Assembly: GCF_900187385.1 (NCBI RefSeq)
Contig: NZ_FYEY01000001.1
Location: forward strand, 2,852,001 to 2,916,000
Reading direction: 5' to 3'
DNA: 64,000 bases
Origin: Streptomyces sp. 2114.4
GTDB taxonomy: Bacteria > Actinomycetota > Actinomycetes > Streptomycetales > Streptomycetaceae
Shown here: positions 18,721 through 27,671 of the stretch, one piece after another
How positions within the stretch are numbered: position 1 is the first letter of the stretch
Layout of the letters: the number at the start of each line of letters is the position of its first letter
Translations under genes and position numbers: made by a program
The notes under the pieces: generated by a model
The model's input: only the letters and a program-made list of their open reading frames with translations
Database searches by the model: none
What the model was told of the DNA's origin: nothing

Positions 18721-19473
18721 TCAGATCTGGTGGACCGCGCCCGCCTTGGCGACCTCGACCGGCCCGTCATAGGCCTTCTGGGCGTCGCGGATGCTGAGGG
18801 CCGGGTCGGTCCACGGCGGGATGTGGGTCAGCACCAGCCGGCCCGCGCCGGCCCGCTGGGCGATCTCGCCGGCTTCCCGGCCGTTGAGGTGCAGATCCGG
18901 GATGTCTTCCTTGCCGTAGGTGAAGGACGCCTCGCACAAGAAGAAGTCGGCGCCCTCGGCAAGGCTCTCCAGCGCGTCGCAGGGACCGGTGTCCCCGGAG
19001 TACGTCAGGGACCGGCCGCCGTGTTCGATACGGAAGGCGAAGGACTCCACCGGGTGGCTGACCCGCTCCGTGCGGATCGTGAACGGCCCGATGGTGAAGG
19101 TGCCCGGCGTCAGGGTGCGGAAGTCGAAGACCTCGCTCATGGCTCCGTCGTACGGCAGGTCGGCGTGCGCGACGGTCAGCCGGCGCTCGGTGCCGGCCGG
19201 ACCGTAGACCGGCATCGGCGCACAACGTCCGCCGTCCGGGCGGTAGTAGCGCACCACGAAGTAGCCGCACAGGTCGATGCAGTGATCGGCATGCAGATGC
19301 GACAGGAGTACGGCATCCAGGTCATAGAGGCCGATGTGGCGCTGCAGCTCGCCCAGGGCGCCGTTGCCCATATCGAGGAGCAGCCTGAAGCCGTCGGCCT
19401 CCAGGAGGTAGCTCGAGCAGGCCGATTCCACGGAAGGGAACGACCCCGAGCATCCGACGACGGTGAGCTTCAT
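18721..19473 (-). CDS. Metallo-beta-lactamase-fold hydrolase
   Basis: A 250-residue protein of the RNase Z-like MBL branch. MKLTVVGCSGSFPSVESACS opens the fold, SHLHADHCID near residue 58 is the zinc motif HxHxDH, ERVSHPVESFAFRIE gives the next His, and TYSGDTGPCDAL supplies the bridging Asp. It may be a phosphodiesterase or another hydrolase; the usual RNase Z exosite is not apparent. The ATG at 19473 is chosen because the 140-residue upstream extension is low-quality sequence. Substrate unknown. Confidence 0.88.
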   Translation of the reverse strand: MKLTVVGCSGSFPSVESACSSYLLEADGFRLLLDMGNGALGELQRHIGLYDLDAVLLSHLHADHCIDLCGYFVVRYYRPDGGRCAPMPVYGPAGTERRLTVAHADLPYDGAMSEVFDFRTLTPGTFTIGPFTIRTERVSHPVESFAFRIEHGGRSLTYSGDTGPCDALESLAEGADFFLCEASFTYGKEDIPDLHLNGREAGEIAQRAGAGRLVLTHIPPWTDPALSIRDAQKAYDGPVEVAKAGAVHQI

Positions 19474-19944
19474 AGCGGGCGTGAACCTCCGTGGGCGGGG
19501 GCGGCGGTATAGCGGTCTTCCCTGCTCGAACACCCAGGGGGTCGGGGAAGGGTCCATGCCGGGATTCCCGGCGGGTCCTTGCCGGGTGGTGCCGGGTCCT
19601 CGGCGGTCGGTGCGGTGCCCCCGAGCGTAAGGCGCAAAGGGGCCCGTGGCTCCTCTGGCGGGGCGAGCTGTGGGCGGAATCACCAGTCTGGGCTGTCGCC
19701 CCGTACGCCCGTACGCCCGTGCGCCCCTGCCCCCGCCTACGCGCCCCGGGAGGTTGTGCGACGCGCGCCCCCGAAAGGTCGTACCGGCGCGCCCCGGGAA
19801 AACCCTGCCGCCGCGCCCCCAAGGAGAAAGCCCGCCGCCGCGGCAGGAAACCACGACGGCGGACACGTACCGGACCCGGGCACACACGGCCCACCACACG
19901 GCCCGCTCCTCCGGCTGATCCCGCTGACCCGCCGGCGCCGGCGA
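19474..19944. other. Gene-free region between cysM and metallo-hydrolase
   Basis: About 470 bases downstream of cysM (minus) and upstream of the metallo-hydrolase. Very GC-rich, with short CGTACGCCC and GCGCCCC repeats around 19700-19830. Overlapping reading frames are Arg/Pro/Gly-rich and look non-coding. It should hold the hydrolase promoter; no RNA gene is recognised. Confidence 0.5.
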
Positions 19945-21227
<1,283 letters not shown>

Positions 21228-21366
21228 GGGAGTGCTCCTGTCCAGATGCGGTGGCGGGGCGGTGCGTCCCGGGTGCACGGCGTTACGGCGGCCGGGAGGG
21301 CGTCGGGTGACGCCGGAAGTGCGGGGCTCTGCGGGCAGCGCGCGCCGCGCGCCCTGACGGGCCGGC

Positions 21367-21540
21367 TCAGGCGGCGGCGCAGCGCGGACAGATGGCGCTG
21401 GAAAGGCGGCACAGATCGACGTGCAGCCGTGCGGCTCCGCAGCCGAACGCGCCCAGCAGTGCGGTTGCGGAGCGACGTATGGCGAGCGGAGCGAGCAGCA
21501 GCGTGCCCGGCCTCTTCTCGCTCACGTCGTGGTCAACCAT
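21367..21540 (-). CDS. Putative cysteine-responsive leader peptide
   Basis: A short ORF (up to 57 codons from ATG 21540) between mec and cysO. Its end reads RLHVDLCRLSSAICPRC, matching the R-x-HVDL-x-R-x-SSAIC motif I recall from leader peptides upstream of sulfur-metabolism genes in actinobacteria. Three Cys codons near the end could stall ribosomes when cysteine is scarce. The following 139 bases contain GC-rich inverted repeats (GCGCGCGGCGCGCGC) before cysO. The true start may be internal; the first 35 residues are not motif-like. Confidence 0.65.
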   Translation of the reverse strand: MVDHDVSEKRPGTLLLAPLAIRRSATALLGAFGCGAARLHVDLCRLSSAICPRCAAA

Positions 21541-21624
21541 GCGGTCATCGTATCGATTCCCGGTCCGGGTATTGGAACCTCGTCCCATCATGCGGACGAT
21601 TGGTGTACACCAGGTGGGACGACC

Positions 21625-22050
21625 TCAGGAGTAGGCCGCCACGACCTCGACTTCTTCCTCGGTGACCGCGCCGTCCACGATCCGGTACGAGCGGAACTGG
21701 AAGGGCCCGGCATCGTCGGTGTCGGCGGTGGAGACCAGGACATAGTGGGCGCCGGGCTCGTTCGCGTAGGAGATGTCGGTGCGCGAGGGGTAGGCCTCGG
21801 TGGCGGTGTGCGAGTGGTAGATGATCACCGGCTCCTCGTCCCGGTCGTCCATCTCGCGGTAGAGCTTGAGCAGGTCGGCGGAGTCGAATTCGTAGAACGT
21901 GGGCGACCGGGCCGCGTTCAGCATCGGGATGAACCGCTCGGGGCGGCCGCTGCCCGCCGGGCCGGCGATCACGCCGCAGGCCTCGTCGGGGTGGTCCTGG
22001 CGGGAGTGCTCGACGATCTGGTCGAAGAGCGCCTTGGTGAGGGTCAGCAT
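21625..22050 (-). CDS. mec: JAMM/MPN+ metalloprotease Mec
   Basis: A 141-residue zinc isopeptidase-like protease. The JAMM motif is HSHTATEAYPSRTD near residues 80-93 (two His, Ser, Asp), with the upstream catalytic Glu likely in HPDEACGVIAG. In M. tuberculosis the orthologue removes the newly added cysteine from the CysO C-terminus. Here it is encoded upstream of the leader peptide, cysO and cysM, 85 bases before the leader, so the sulfur-transfer set is complete. It may also trim the CysO extension. Confidence 0.9.
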   Translation of the reverse strand: MLTLTKALFDQIVEHSRQDHPDEACGVIAGPAGSGRPERFIPMLNAARSPTFYEFDSADLLKLYREMDDRDEEPVIIYHSHTATEAYPSRTDISYANEPGAHYVLVSTADTDDAGPFQFRSYRIVDGAVTEEEVEVVAAYS

Positions 22051-22060
22051 GGCGCCAAGA

Positions 22061-22108
22061 ATAAACAGCGGGCCCGCGCGTACCGAAGAGTGGTACGCGC
22101 GGGCCCGC
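22061..22108 (-). terminator. Terminator of amino-acid permease
   Basis: A 17-bp perfect inverted repeat, GCGGGCCCGCGCGTACC with GGTACGCGCGGGCCCGC, around GAAGAGT. On the minus strand it is followed by TGTTTATT, so it ends the permease transcript before mec. Confidence 0.88.
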
Positions 22109-22154
22109 ATGCTGGACGCCGAGGGGACGCGCCCCGTTCCGTCCGGGTGGTGCC

Positions 22155-23621
22155 TCAGCCGTTGGTGTCCTTGGCGGAGGCGTCCTGCGGCGCCGCGCCG
22201 GCCGTCAGGCCGTTCGCCGCGTCCCGCCGCTTGATGCAGAGGTAGCCCACGCCCAGGATGAGCGCCCACACGGGAGCCGCGTAGAGCGAGATCCGGGCGT
22301 CCTTGTCGACGCCCATCATCACGATCACCATGGCGATGAAGGCCAGCGCGAAGAGAGAGGTGTAGGGGCTGCCGGGGGCCTTGAACTCGGACTGCGGCAG
22401 CTCGCCGCGGTTCGCCTTGGCGCGGTAGCGCAGCTGCGAGGCCAGGATGACGATCCACGCCCACATACCGGAGATGGTGGCGAAGGAGACGACGTAGTTG
22501 AACGCCTCGCCGGGCCACTGGTAGTTGATGTAGACGCCGAAGAGCATCATCGCGACCGAGACGCCGGTGCCCCAGGTGGGCAGGCCGTTCTTGCTGAGCT
22601 TGGTGAAGAACTTCGGGCCCTGGCCGTTGAGCGCGAGGTCGCGCAGCATCCGGCCGGTGGAGTACATGCCGGAGTTGGCCGAGGAGAGCGCGGCGGTCAG
22701 CACGACGAAGTTGACGATGCCGGCACCGGCCGGCAGGCCGATCTGCTGGAAGGCGGCGACGAAGGGGCTGACGCCCGGCTTGAAGACCGTCCAGCTGACG
22801 ACGGACAGGATGATGATCAGCGCACCGATGTAGAAGAGGCCGATCCGCCACGGCACGGTGTTGATCGCCTTGGGCAGGACCTTCTTCGGGTTGGTCGCCT
22901 CGCCCGCGGTCACGCCGACGAGCTCGACGGCGAGGAAGGCGAACATCACGATCTGCAGCGTCATCAGCGTGCCGCCGATGCCCTTGGGGAAGAAGCCGCC
23001 GTGGGACCACAGGTTGGTGAAGGAGGCGGTGTCACCGGCGTCGGAGAAGCCGAGGGTGATCACGCCGAGGCCGATCAGGATCATGCCGATGATCGCGGTG
23101 ACCTTGACCATCGAGAACCAGAATTCCAGCTCACCGAAGATCTTCACGGAGATCAGGTTGATGCCGAAGAGTGCGCAGGTGAAGACGAGGGCCGCGGCCC
23201 ACTGCGGTATGCCCTTGTTCCAGTACTGCACGTACGTGGCGGCGGCGGTCACTTCGGTGATGCCGGTGACGACCCAGAACAGCCAGTACGTCCAGCCGGT
23301 CACAAAGCCGATGAAGGGGCCGAGGAATTCCCGTCCGTACTCCGAGAACGATCCGGAGACGGGCCGGTACATGAGCAGCTCGCCCAGGGCCCGCATGATG
23401 AAGAAGATGACCAGACCGACGATGGCGTAGGCGAGGATGATGCTCGGCCCTGCCATCGAGATCGCCTTGCCGGCTCCGAGGAAGAGCCCGGTACCGATGG
23501 CGCCGCCAATGGCGATCATCTGGATCTGACGGTTTCCCAGACCCCGCTGATAGCCCTCTTCGGGGGCCGTCCCAGCTGCCTCATCGCCGTCGTGCTGCTT
23601 GTCGACCTGCACAGAGGTCAT
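22155..23621 (-). CDS. Amino acid permease (APC superfamily, AAT family)
   Basis: A 488-residue, 12-helix importer. RGLGNRQIQMIAIGGAIGTG and LFLGAGKAISMAGPS in helix 1, then MRALGELLMYRPVSGSFSEY, are the AAT-family signatures shared with GabP, AnsP and CycA. Substrate cannot be fixed from sequence. The ATG at 23621 is chosen because the 25-residue extension is not conserved. It lies upstream of mec but is closed off by a strong terminator, so it is a single-gene unit. Confidence 0.92.
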   Translation of the reverse strand: MTSVQVDKQHDGDEAAGTAPEEGYQRGLGNRQIQMIAIGGAIGTGLFLGAGKAISMAGPSIILAYAIVGLVIFFIMRALGELLMYRPVSGSFSEYGREFLGPFIGFVTGWTYWLFWVVTGITEVTAAATYVQYWNKGIPQWAAALVFTCALFGINLISVKIFGELEFWFSMVKVTAIIGMILIGLGVITLGFSDAGDTASFTNLWSHGGFFPKGIGGTLMTLQIVMFAFLAVELVGVTAGEATNPKKVLPKAINTVPWRIGLFYIGALIIILSVVSWTVFKPGVSPFVAAFQQIGLPAGAGIVNFVVLTAALSSANSGMYSTGRMLRDLALNGQGPKFFTKLSKNGLPTWGTGVSVAMMLFGVYINYQWPGEAFNYVVSFATISGMWAWIVILASQLRYRAKANRGELPQSEFKAPGSPYTSLFALAFIAMVIVMMGVDKDARISLYAAPVWALILGVGYLCIKRRDAANGLTAGAAPQDASAKDTNG

Positions 23622-23942
23622 GTGTGGTGCGCCTTTCTCCATACCGACCCGGTCTGTCCGGATCGGATCCCGATCCCCCGGATGGAGTTCCTGCACGCCG
23701 ACGGTCGGCCGGCAGTAGCGCTCCCGCGGCGACAGGGGTGGCGTCGCTCACGGCAGGTCGTGAACATGTATCACGGCGTCTCTCGGACCGCCTAGGGATG
23801 GCGTGAATCAAACCACGAGAGAAAGCGGACAAGGGCCCTGAAGTGCCGCAATTCACATGGCCGAGGTGATGCGATCGTTATCCGGATTTGAGCATCCGCT
23901 GAGCGAACACAGCGGTAACAACAGGGGTGGAACGCCCTGTTT
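23622..23942. other. Intergenic region with weak hairpin
   Basis: About 320 bases holding the permease promoter (minus) and the end of the DUF2017 gene. It is less GC-rich than its neighbours around 23800-23900. ACAGGG (23921) pairs with CCCTGT (23935), and on the minus strand TGTT follows, a weak terminator for DUF2017. No gene seen. Confidence 0.5.
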
Positions 23943-24536
23943 TCAGCCCATCAGAGAGTCGACAAGCGTCTCCTGGAGCCCACCGAGCCAGAGGTAGGCC
24001 ATCACCATCGGCTTGCGCGGATCGCTGTCCGGGAGCCGCAGCAGTTCTCCGCCATCTTCTTCATCGGTTACTTCAAGCCGGGTTCCGATGGCCAGCCTGA
24101 GGTCGTTGAGGGCCCCCAGCCACTGCCGGCACTCACCGGCGTCGAGGCGGAGCAGCGCACTGTCACCGGCGGGCGCCAGGCCGTCCAGCGCGCGGATCAG
24201 CGCCAGGGCGTCCTCGCGCTTGCGCGCGCGCAGATCGTTCTCGGTGTAGCGGCGGAATTCGGCGGAGGCGGCGCGCACATCGTCGTCGGGGACGAGGTCG
24301 GGTCCGCCGTAGGCGTCGGGGAAGAGGCGGGCCAGCACCGGGTCGGCGGGCGGCTCGCTGGGGCCGTCGTTGAAGATCGACGCCAGCAGGTCGTCGCTCT
24401 CGCTCCCCCCGGCCTCCTCGCCCGGACCGAGCAGCTCCATCAGCTGGACGGCGAGGCTGCGCAGGATGGAGATCTCGACCTCGTCGAGGGGGACGACGGC
24501 GCCGCCCCCGGGCTGCGGCTCGAAGTGCCCGGTCAT
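23943..24536 (-). CDS. DUF2017 family protein
   Basis: A 197-residue acidic protein. [20 protein letters not shown] near the N-terminus, [18 protein letters not shown] in the middle and LRLAIGTRL with [19 protein letters not shown] at the end match DUF2017, a conserved actinobacterial family often found after clpS. Its ATG overlaps the clpS stop (ATGA), so the two are co-translated. Function unknown; a link with ClpS/N-degron degradation is only suggested by context. Confidence 0.88.
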   Translation of the reverse strand: MTGHFEPQPGGGAVVPLDEVEISILRSLAVQLMELLGPGEEAGGSESDDLLASIFNDGPSEPPADPVLARLFPDAYGGPDLVPDDDVRAASAEFRRYTENDLRARKREDALALIRALDGLAPAGDSALLRLDAGECRQWLGALNDLRLAIGTRLEVTDEEDGGELLRLPDSDPRKPMVMAYLWLGGLQETLVDSLMG

Positions 24537-24895
24537 CGGCGGTCCTGCTGAAGGGTCGCCCACAGGCCGTAGCCGTGCATGGCCTGCACGTCGCGCTCCA
24601 TTTCCTCGCGGCTGCCGCTGGAGACCACCGCGCGTCCCTTGTGATGGACGTCGAGCATCAACTGGTGCGCCTTGTCCTTGGAGTAGCCGAAGTACGACTG
24701 GAACACGTACGAGACGTAGCTCATGAGGTTGACCGGGTCGTTGTGGACGATCGTGACCCACGGGACGTCGGGTTCGGGGACCTCGAAGGGGGCCTCGCTC
24801 GACTGGGGGCGCTCGGTCTCGACCGGGACACTGAGGGTGCAGCGATGCGGCCGGAGCGTGATCGTGGGTGACGGGTGGGCGCTCACAGGCCCCAT
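24533..24895 (-). CDS. clpS: ATP-dependent Clp protease adaptor ClpS
   Basis: A 120-residue adaptor that delivers N-degron substrates to ClpAP/Clp[21 protein letters not shown] near residue 50 contains the conserved His-Asn-Asp substrate pocket; [20 protein letters not shown] is the next hallmark. The N-terminal 40 residues are variable, so the start (ATG 24895, GTG 24886 or an internal codon) is uncertain. The stop overlaps DUF2017. It is divergent from pncB. Confidence 0.93.
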   Translation of the reverse strand: MGPVSAHPSPTITLRPHRCTLSVPVETERPQSSEAPFEVPEPDVPWVTIVHNDPVNLMSYVSYVFQSYFGYSKDKAHQLMLDVHHKGRAVVSSGSREEMERDVQAMHGYGLWATLQQDRR

Positions 24896-25038
24896 GCTGC
24901 CACCCGGGGGCGGGCGACGCACAAATGCCCCTCGCGCGGGCCGCGTCGGCGAGGGGGACCCGGCGCCGGCGGGCGGTCTTTTGTCGCCCCCGGAGCACTA
25001 TCGTCAAAGTGACGAGTATTGGGGGTAGCATCGTCCCC

Positions 25039-26367
25039 ATGAACACAGCAGACCTGGGGCTGCCGGTGGCCGTGCCGTCGACTGCGCTCTTCACCGACCA
25101 GTACGAACTCACCATGCTGCAGGCCGCGTTGCGGTCCGGCACCGCGGACCGGCGGTCGGTCTTCGAGGTCTTCACCCGCCGGCTGCCCGAGGGCCGCCGC
25201 TACGGCGTGGTGGGCGGCACCGGCCGGGTGCTGGACGCGGTGGAGAACTTCCGCTTCGACGAGACGATCCTCGGCTTCCTGCGCGAGCGCGCCATCCTCG
25301 ACGAGCCGACGCTCGCCTGGCTGGCCGACTACCGCTTCCGCGGCGACATCTGGGGCTACCCGGAGGGCGAGGTCTACTTCCCCGGCTCCCCTCTCATGCG
25401 CGTCGAGGGCACCTTCGCCGAGGCGGTCCTCCTGGAGACGGTGATCCTCTCGATCCTCAACCACGACTCCGCGGTGGCCGCGGCCGCCTCCCGGATGTCG
25501 GTGGCGGCCGGCCCGCGCCCGCTGATGGAGATGGGCGCCCGGCGCACCCATGAGCTCGGCGCGGTGGCCGCGTCCCGTGCCGCCTATGTCGGCGGCTTCC
25601 ACACCACCTCCGACCTGGCGGCCGGCTTCCGCTACGGCATCCCCACCGTGGGCACCAGCGCGCACGCCTTCACCCTGCTGCACGACACCGAGCGGGACGC
25701 CTTCACCGCGCAGGTCGACAGCCTGGGCAACGGGACGACCCTGCTCGTGGACACCTTCGACGTCGCCGAGGCGGTGCGCACCGCGGTGGAGGTGGCCGGC
25801 CCGGATCTCGGCGCCGTCCGGATCGACTCCGGCGATCTGCTGCTGATCGCCCACCGGGTGCGCCAGCAGCTCGACGAGCTGGGCGCCACCAAGACCAAGA
25901 TCGTGGTCACCAGCGATCTGGACGAGTACGCCATCGCCTCGCTGGCCGCCGCGCCGGTGGACGCGTACGGCGTCGGCACCCAGCTGGTGACCGGCAGCGG
26001 GCACCCGACCTGCTCGATGGTCTACAAGCTGGTCGCCCGCGCCGACAGCGAGGAGCCGGGCGCCCCGCTGCTGCCGGTCGCGAAGAAGTCGATGGGCGCC
26101 AAGAGCTCGCTCGGCGGCCGTAAATGGGCCGCGCGCCGGCTGGACGAGGACGGGGTGGCCACCGCCGAGGTCATCGGCACCGGCACCATCCCGGCGGATC
26201 TGGCCGACCGGCAGCTGCTGGTGCCGCTGGTGAGCGCCGGCACGGTGGTGGCCCGCGAGCCGCTGGACGCCGCCCGCGCCCGGCACATCGCCGCCCGCGG
26301 CCGGCTGCCGCTGTCGGCGACCCAGCTCTCCCGCGGTGAACCCGTGCTGGCGACCGAGTACGTCTGA
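25039..26367 (+). CDS. pncB: Nicotinate phosphoribosyltransferase
   Basis: A 442-residue enzyme that makes nicotinate mononucleotide from nicotinate and PRPP in the NAD salvage route. ALFTDQYELTMLQAALRSGT, NHDSAVAAAASRM, AYVGGFHTTSDLAAGFRYGI and VRIDSGDLLLIAHRVRQQL are family signatures, as are GVGTQLVTGSGHPTCSMVYK and the LGGRKWAARRL segment. The ATG at 25039 follows GGGGGTAGC and divides the region from divergent clpS. pncA follows 134 bases later, so the two probably act together. Confidence 0.95.
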   Translation: MNTADLGLPVAVPSTALFTDQYELTMLQAALRSGTADRRSVFEVFTRRLPEGRRYGVVGGTGRVLDAVENFRFDETILGFLRERAILDEPTLAWLADYRFRGDIWGYPEGEVYFPGSPLMRVEGTFAEAVLLETVILSILNHDSAVAAAASRMSVAAGPRPLMEMGARRTHELGAVAASRAAYVGGFHTTSDLAAGFRYGIPTVGTSAHAFTLLHDTERDAFTAQVDSLGNGTTLLVDTFDVAEAVRTAVEVAGPDLGAVRIDSGDLLLIAHRVRQQLDELGATKTKIVVTSDLDEYAIASLAAAPVDAYGVGTQLVTGSGHPTCSMVYKLVARADSEEPGAPLLPVAKKSMGAKSSLGGRKWAARRLDEDGVATAEVIGTGTIPADLADRQLLVPLVSAGTVVAREPLDAARARHIAARGRLPLSATQLSRGEPVLATEYV

Positions 26368-26501
26368 CGACTGCGCCGTGCCCGGCATCCGCCGCACTGC
26401 CGGGCTCCGCACCACTCCCGCAATCCCCCTCCAGTGGCTACCCTCGGTCACACCACCCCGCTCCGCGCCCCTCCCCCGATTCCAGCCGGAAGGCACGCAC
26501 C

Positions 26502-27098
26502 ATGCACCGGGCATTGATCGTCGTTGATGTGCAGAACGACTTCTGCGAGGGCGGCAGCCTCGCGGTGGCGGGGGGTGCGGATGTGGCGGCGGCGATCACC
26601 GATCTGATCGGCCAGACGGCCGGCGGCTGCTACCGCCATGTCGTGGCCACCCGGGATCACCACATCGATCCCGGCGACCACTTCTCCGCCACCCCCGACT
26701 ACGAGACCTCCTGGCCGGTGCACTGCGTGGCCGGCACCGAAGGCAGCGGCTTCCACCCCAATTTCGCCCCGGCACTCGCCTCCGGCGCCATCGACGCGGT
26801 CTTCGACAAAGGCGCCCACACCGGCGCCTACAGCGGTTTCGAGGGCGCGGACGAGAACGGCACCCCGCTCGCCGACTGGCTGCACGCGCACCGGGTCACC
26901 GAGGTCGACGTGGTCGGCATCGCCACCGATCACTGCGTACGGGCCACCGCGCTGGACGCGCTCCGCGCCGGGCTGCGCACCCATGTCCTGCTGGACCTGA
27001 CCGCCGGGGTGGCCGCGCACACCACCGAACGGGCGCTTCAGGAGCTGCGGGCGGCCGGCGCCGAGCTGACCGGCAAGCCGGTGCTCCTCGGCGGCTGA
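26502..27098 (+). CDS. pncA: Nicotinamidase
   Basis: A 198-residue amidase that converts nicotinamide to nicotinate for PncB. The catalytic triad is visible: Asp in IVVDVQNDFCEGG (about residue 9), Lys in FDKGAHTGAYSGF (about 103) and Cys in GIATDHCVRATALDAL (about 145). Metal ligands are likely in ATRDHHIDPGDHFS. Length is close to mycobacterial PncA. It follows pncB in the same direction, and a strong hairpin closes the unit. Confidence 0.95.
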   Translation: MHRALIVVDVQNDFCEGGSLAVAGGADVAAAITDLIGQTAGGCYRHVVATRDHHIDPGDHFSATPDYETSWPVHCVAGTEGSGFHPNFAPALASGAIDAVFDKGAHTGAYSGFEGADENGTPLADWLHAHRVTEVDVVGIATDHCVRATALDALRAGLRTHVLLDLTAGVAAHTTERALQELRAAGAELTGKPVLLGG

Positions 27099-27144
27099 AG
27101 GGCGTGTCCCGGGTCAGGTGCGCTGATCCAGGACACGCCCTTCA
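27096..27144. terminator. Bidirectional terminator after pncA
   Basis: A 14-bp perfect stem, TGAAGGGCGTGTCC with GGACACGCCCTTCA, overlapping the pncA stop codon. It lies between convergent pncA and the 27162 gene. Confidence 0.8.
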
Positions 27145-27161
27145 GGCGCTCGCGGGGCCCG

Positions 27162-27554
27162 TCAGGCGGCCGAGGCCGGGCGGTCCTCGTCGTCCGGGCC
27201 CTCCTCCCGCAGCGGGCGGGCCGGGTTCCGCAGCAGCGCCCGTATCGGGTGCCACGACTCGGTGTCGTCCTCCGGGGCCTCGCGCCAGACCAGGCCGTCC
27301 GGATGGTGCAGGACGGCCGTGACCTCGTCGGGTGTGGGCGGCTTGGAGTTGCCGCGCAGGTAGACGGCGCGCAGGCCGAGGTTGCGCAGCCTGGTCAGGG
27401 CGCGCTGGCGGTTCGCGGCATGGACCAGGACCCGCACCCGGCATCCGCAGTCGTAGAGGCCGCCCCGCGCCCCGTGGGGCGGCCTGGGCAGCGACAGGGC
27501 GACCACCACGCTTCCGCCGGGAAGCCTGGTGAAACCGCCACCGGACATCGTCAT
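27162..27554 (-). CDS. Hypothetical protein
   Basis: A 130-residue protein with no recognised function. A Gly-rich start (MTMSGGGFTRLPGG) leads to LYDCGCRVRVLVHAANRQRA, a basic region with a CxC pair, and an acidic C-terminus. The ATG at 27554 follows a GGGGGGAG site. It has its own transcription unit, convergent with pncA. Codon use is normal for the region, so it is likely real. Confidence 0.7.
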   Translation of the reverse strand: MTMSGGGFTRLPGGSVVVALSLPRPPHGARGGLYDCGCRVRVLVHAANRQRALTRLRNLGLRAVYLRGNSKPPTPDEVTAVLHHPDGLVWREAPEDDTESWHPIRALLRNPARPLREEGPDDEDRPASAA

Positions 27555-27613
27555 ATCTCCCCCCGTGAGACTTCGCGTCAACAAGGAACTGTAGAACGCA
27601 TCTAAACGCGAAT

Positions 27614-27643
27614 CGGCCGCCGCCCGCTAGGGGGCGGCGGCCG
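27614..27643 (-). terminator. Terminator of M6 protease gene
   Basis: CGGCCGCCGCCC pairs with GGGCGGCGGCCG around GCTAGG, about 30 bases past the protease stop on the minus strand. Confidence 0.75.
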
Positions 27644-27671
27644 CATAGCTACTGACCTGCGATTTTACCTT

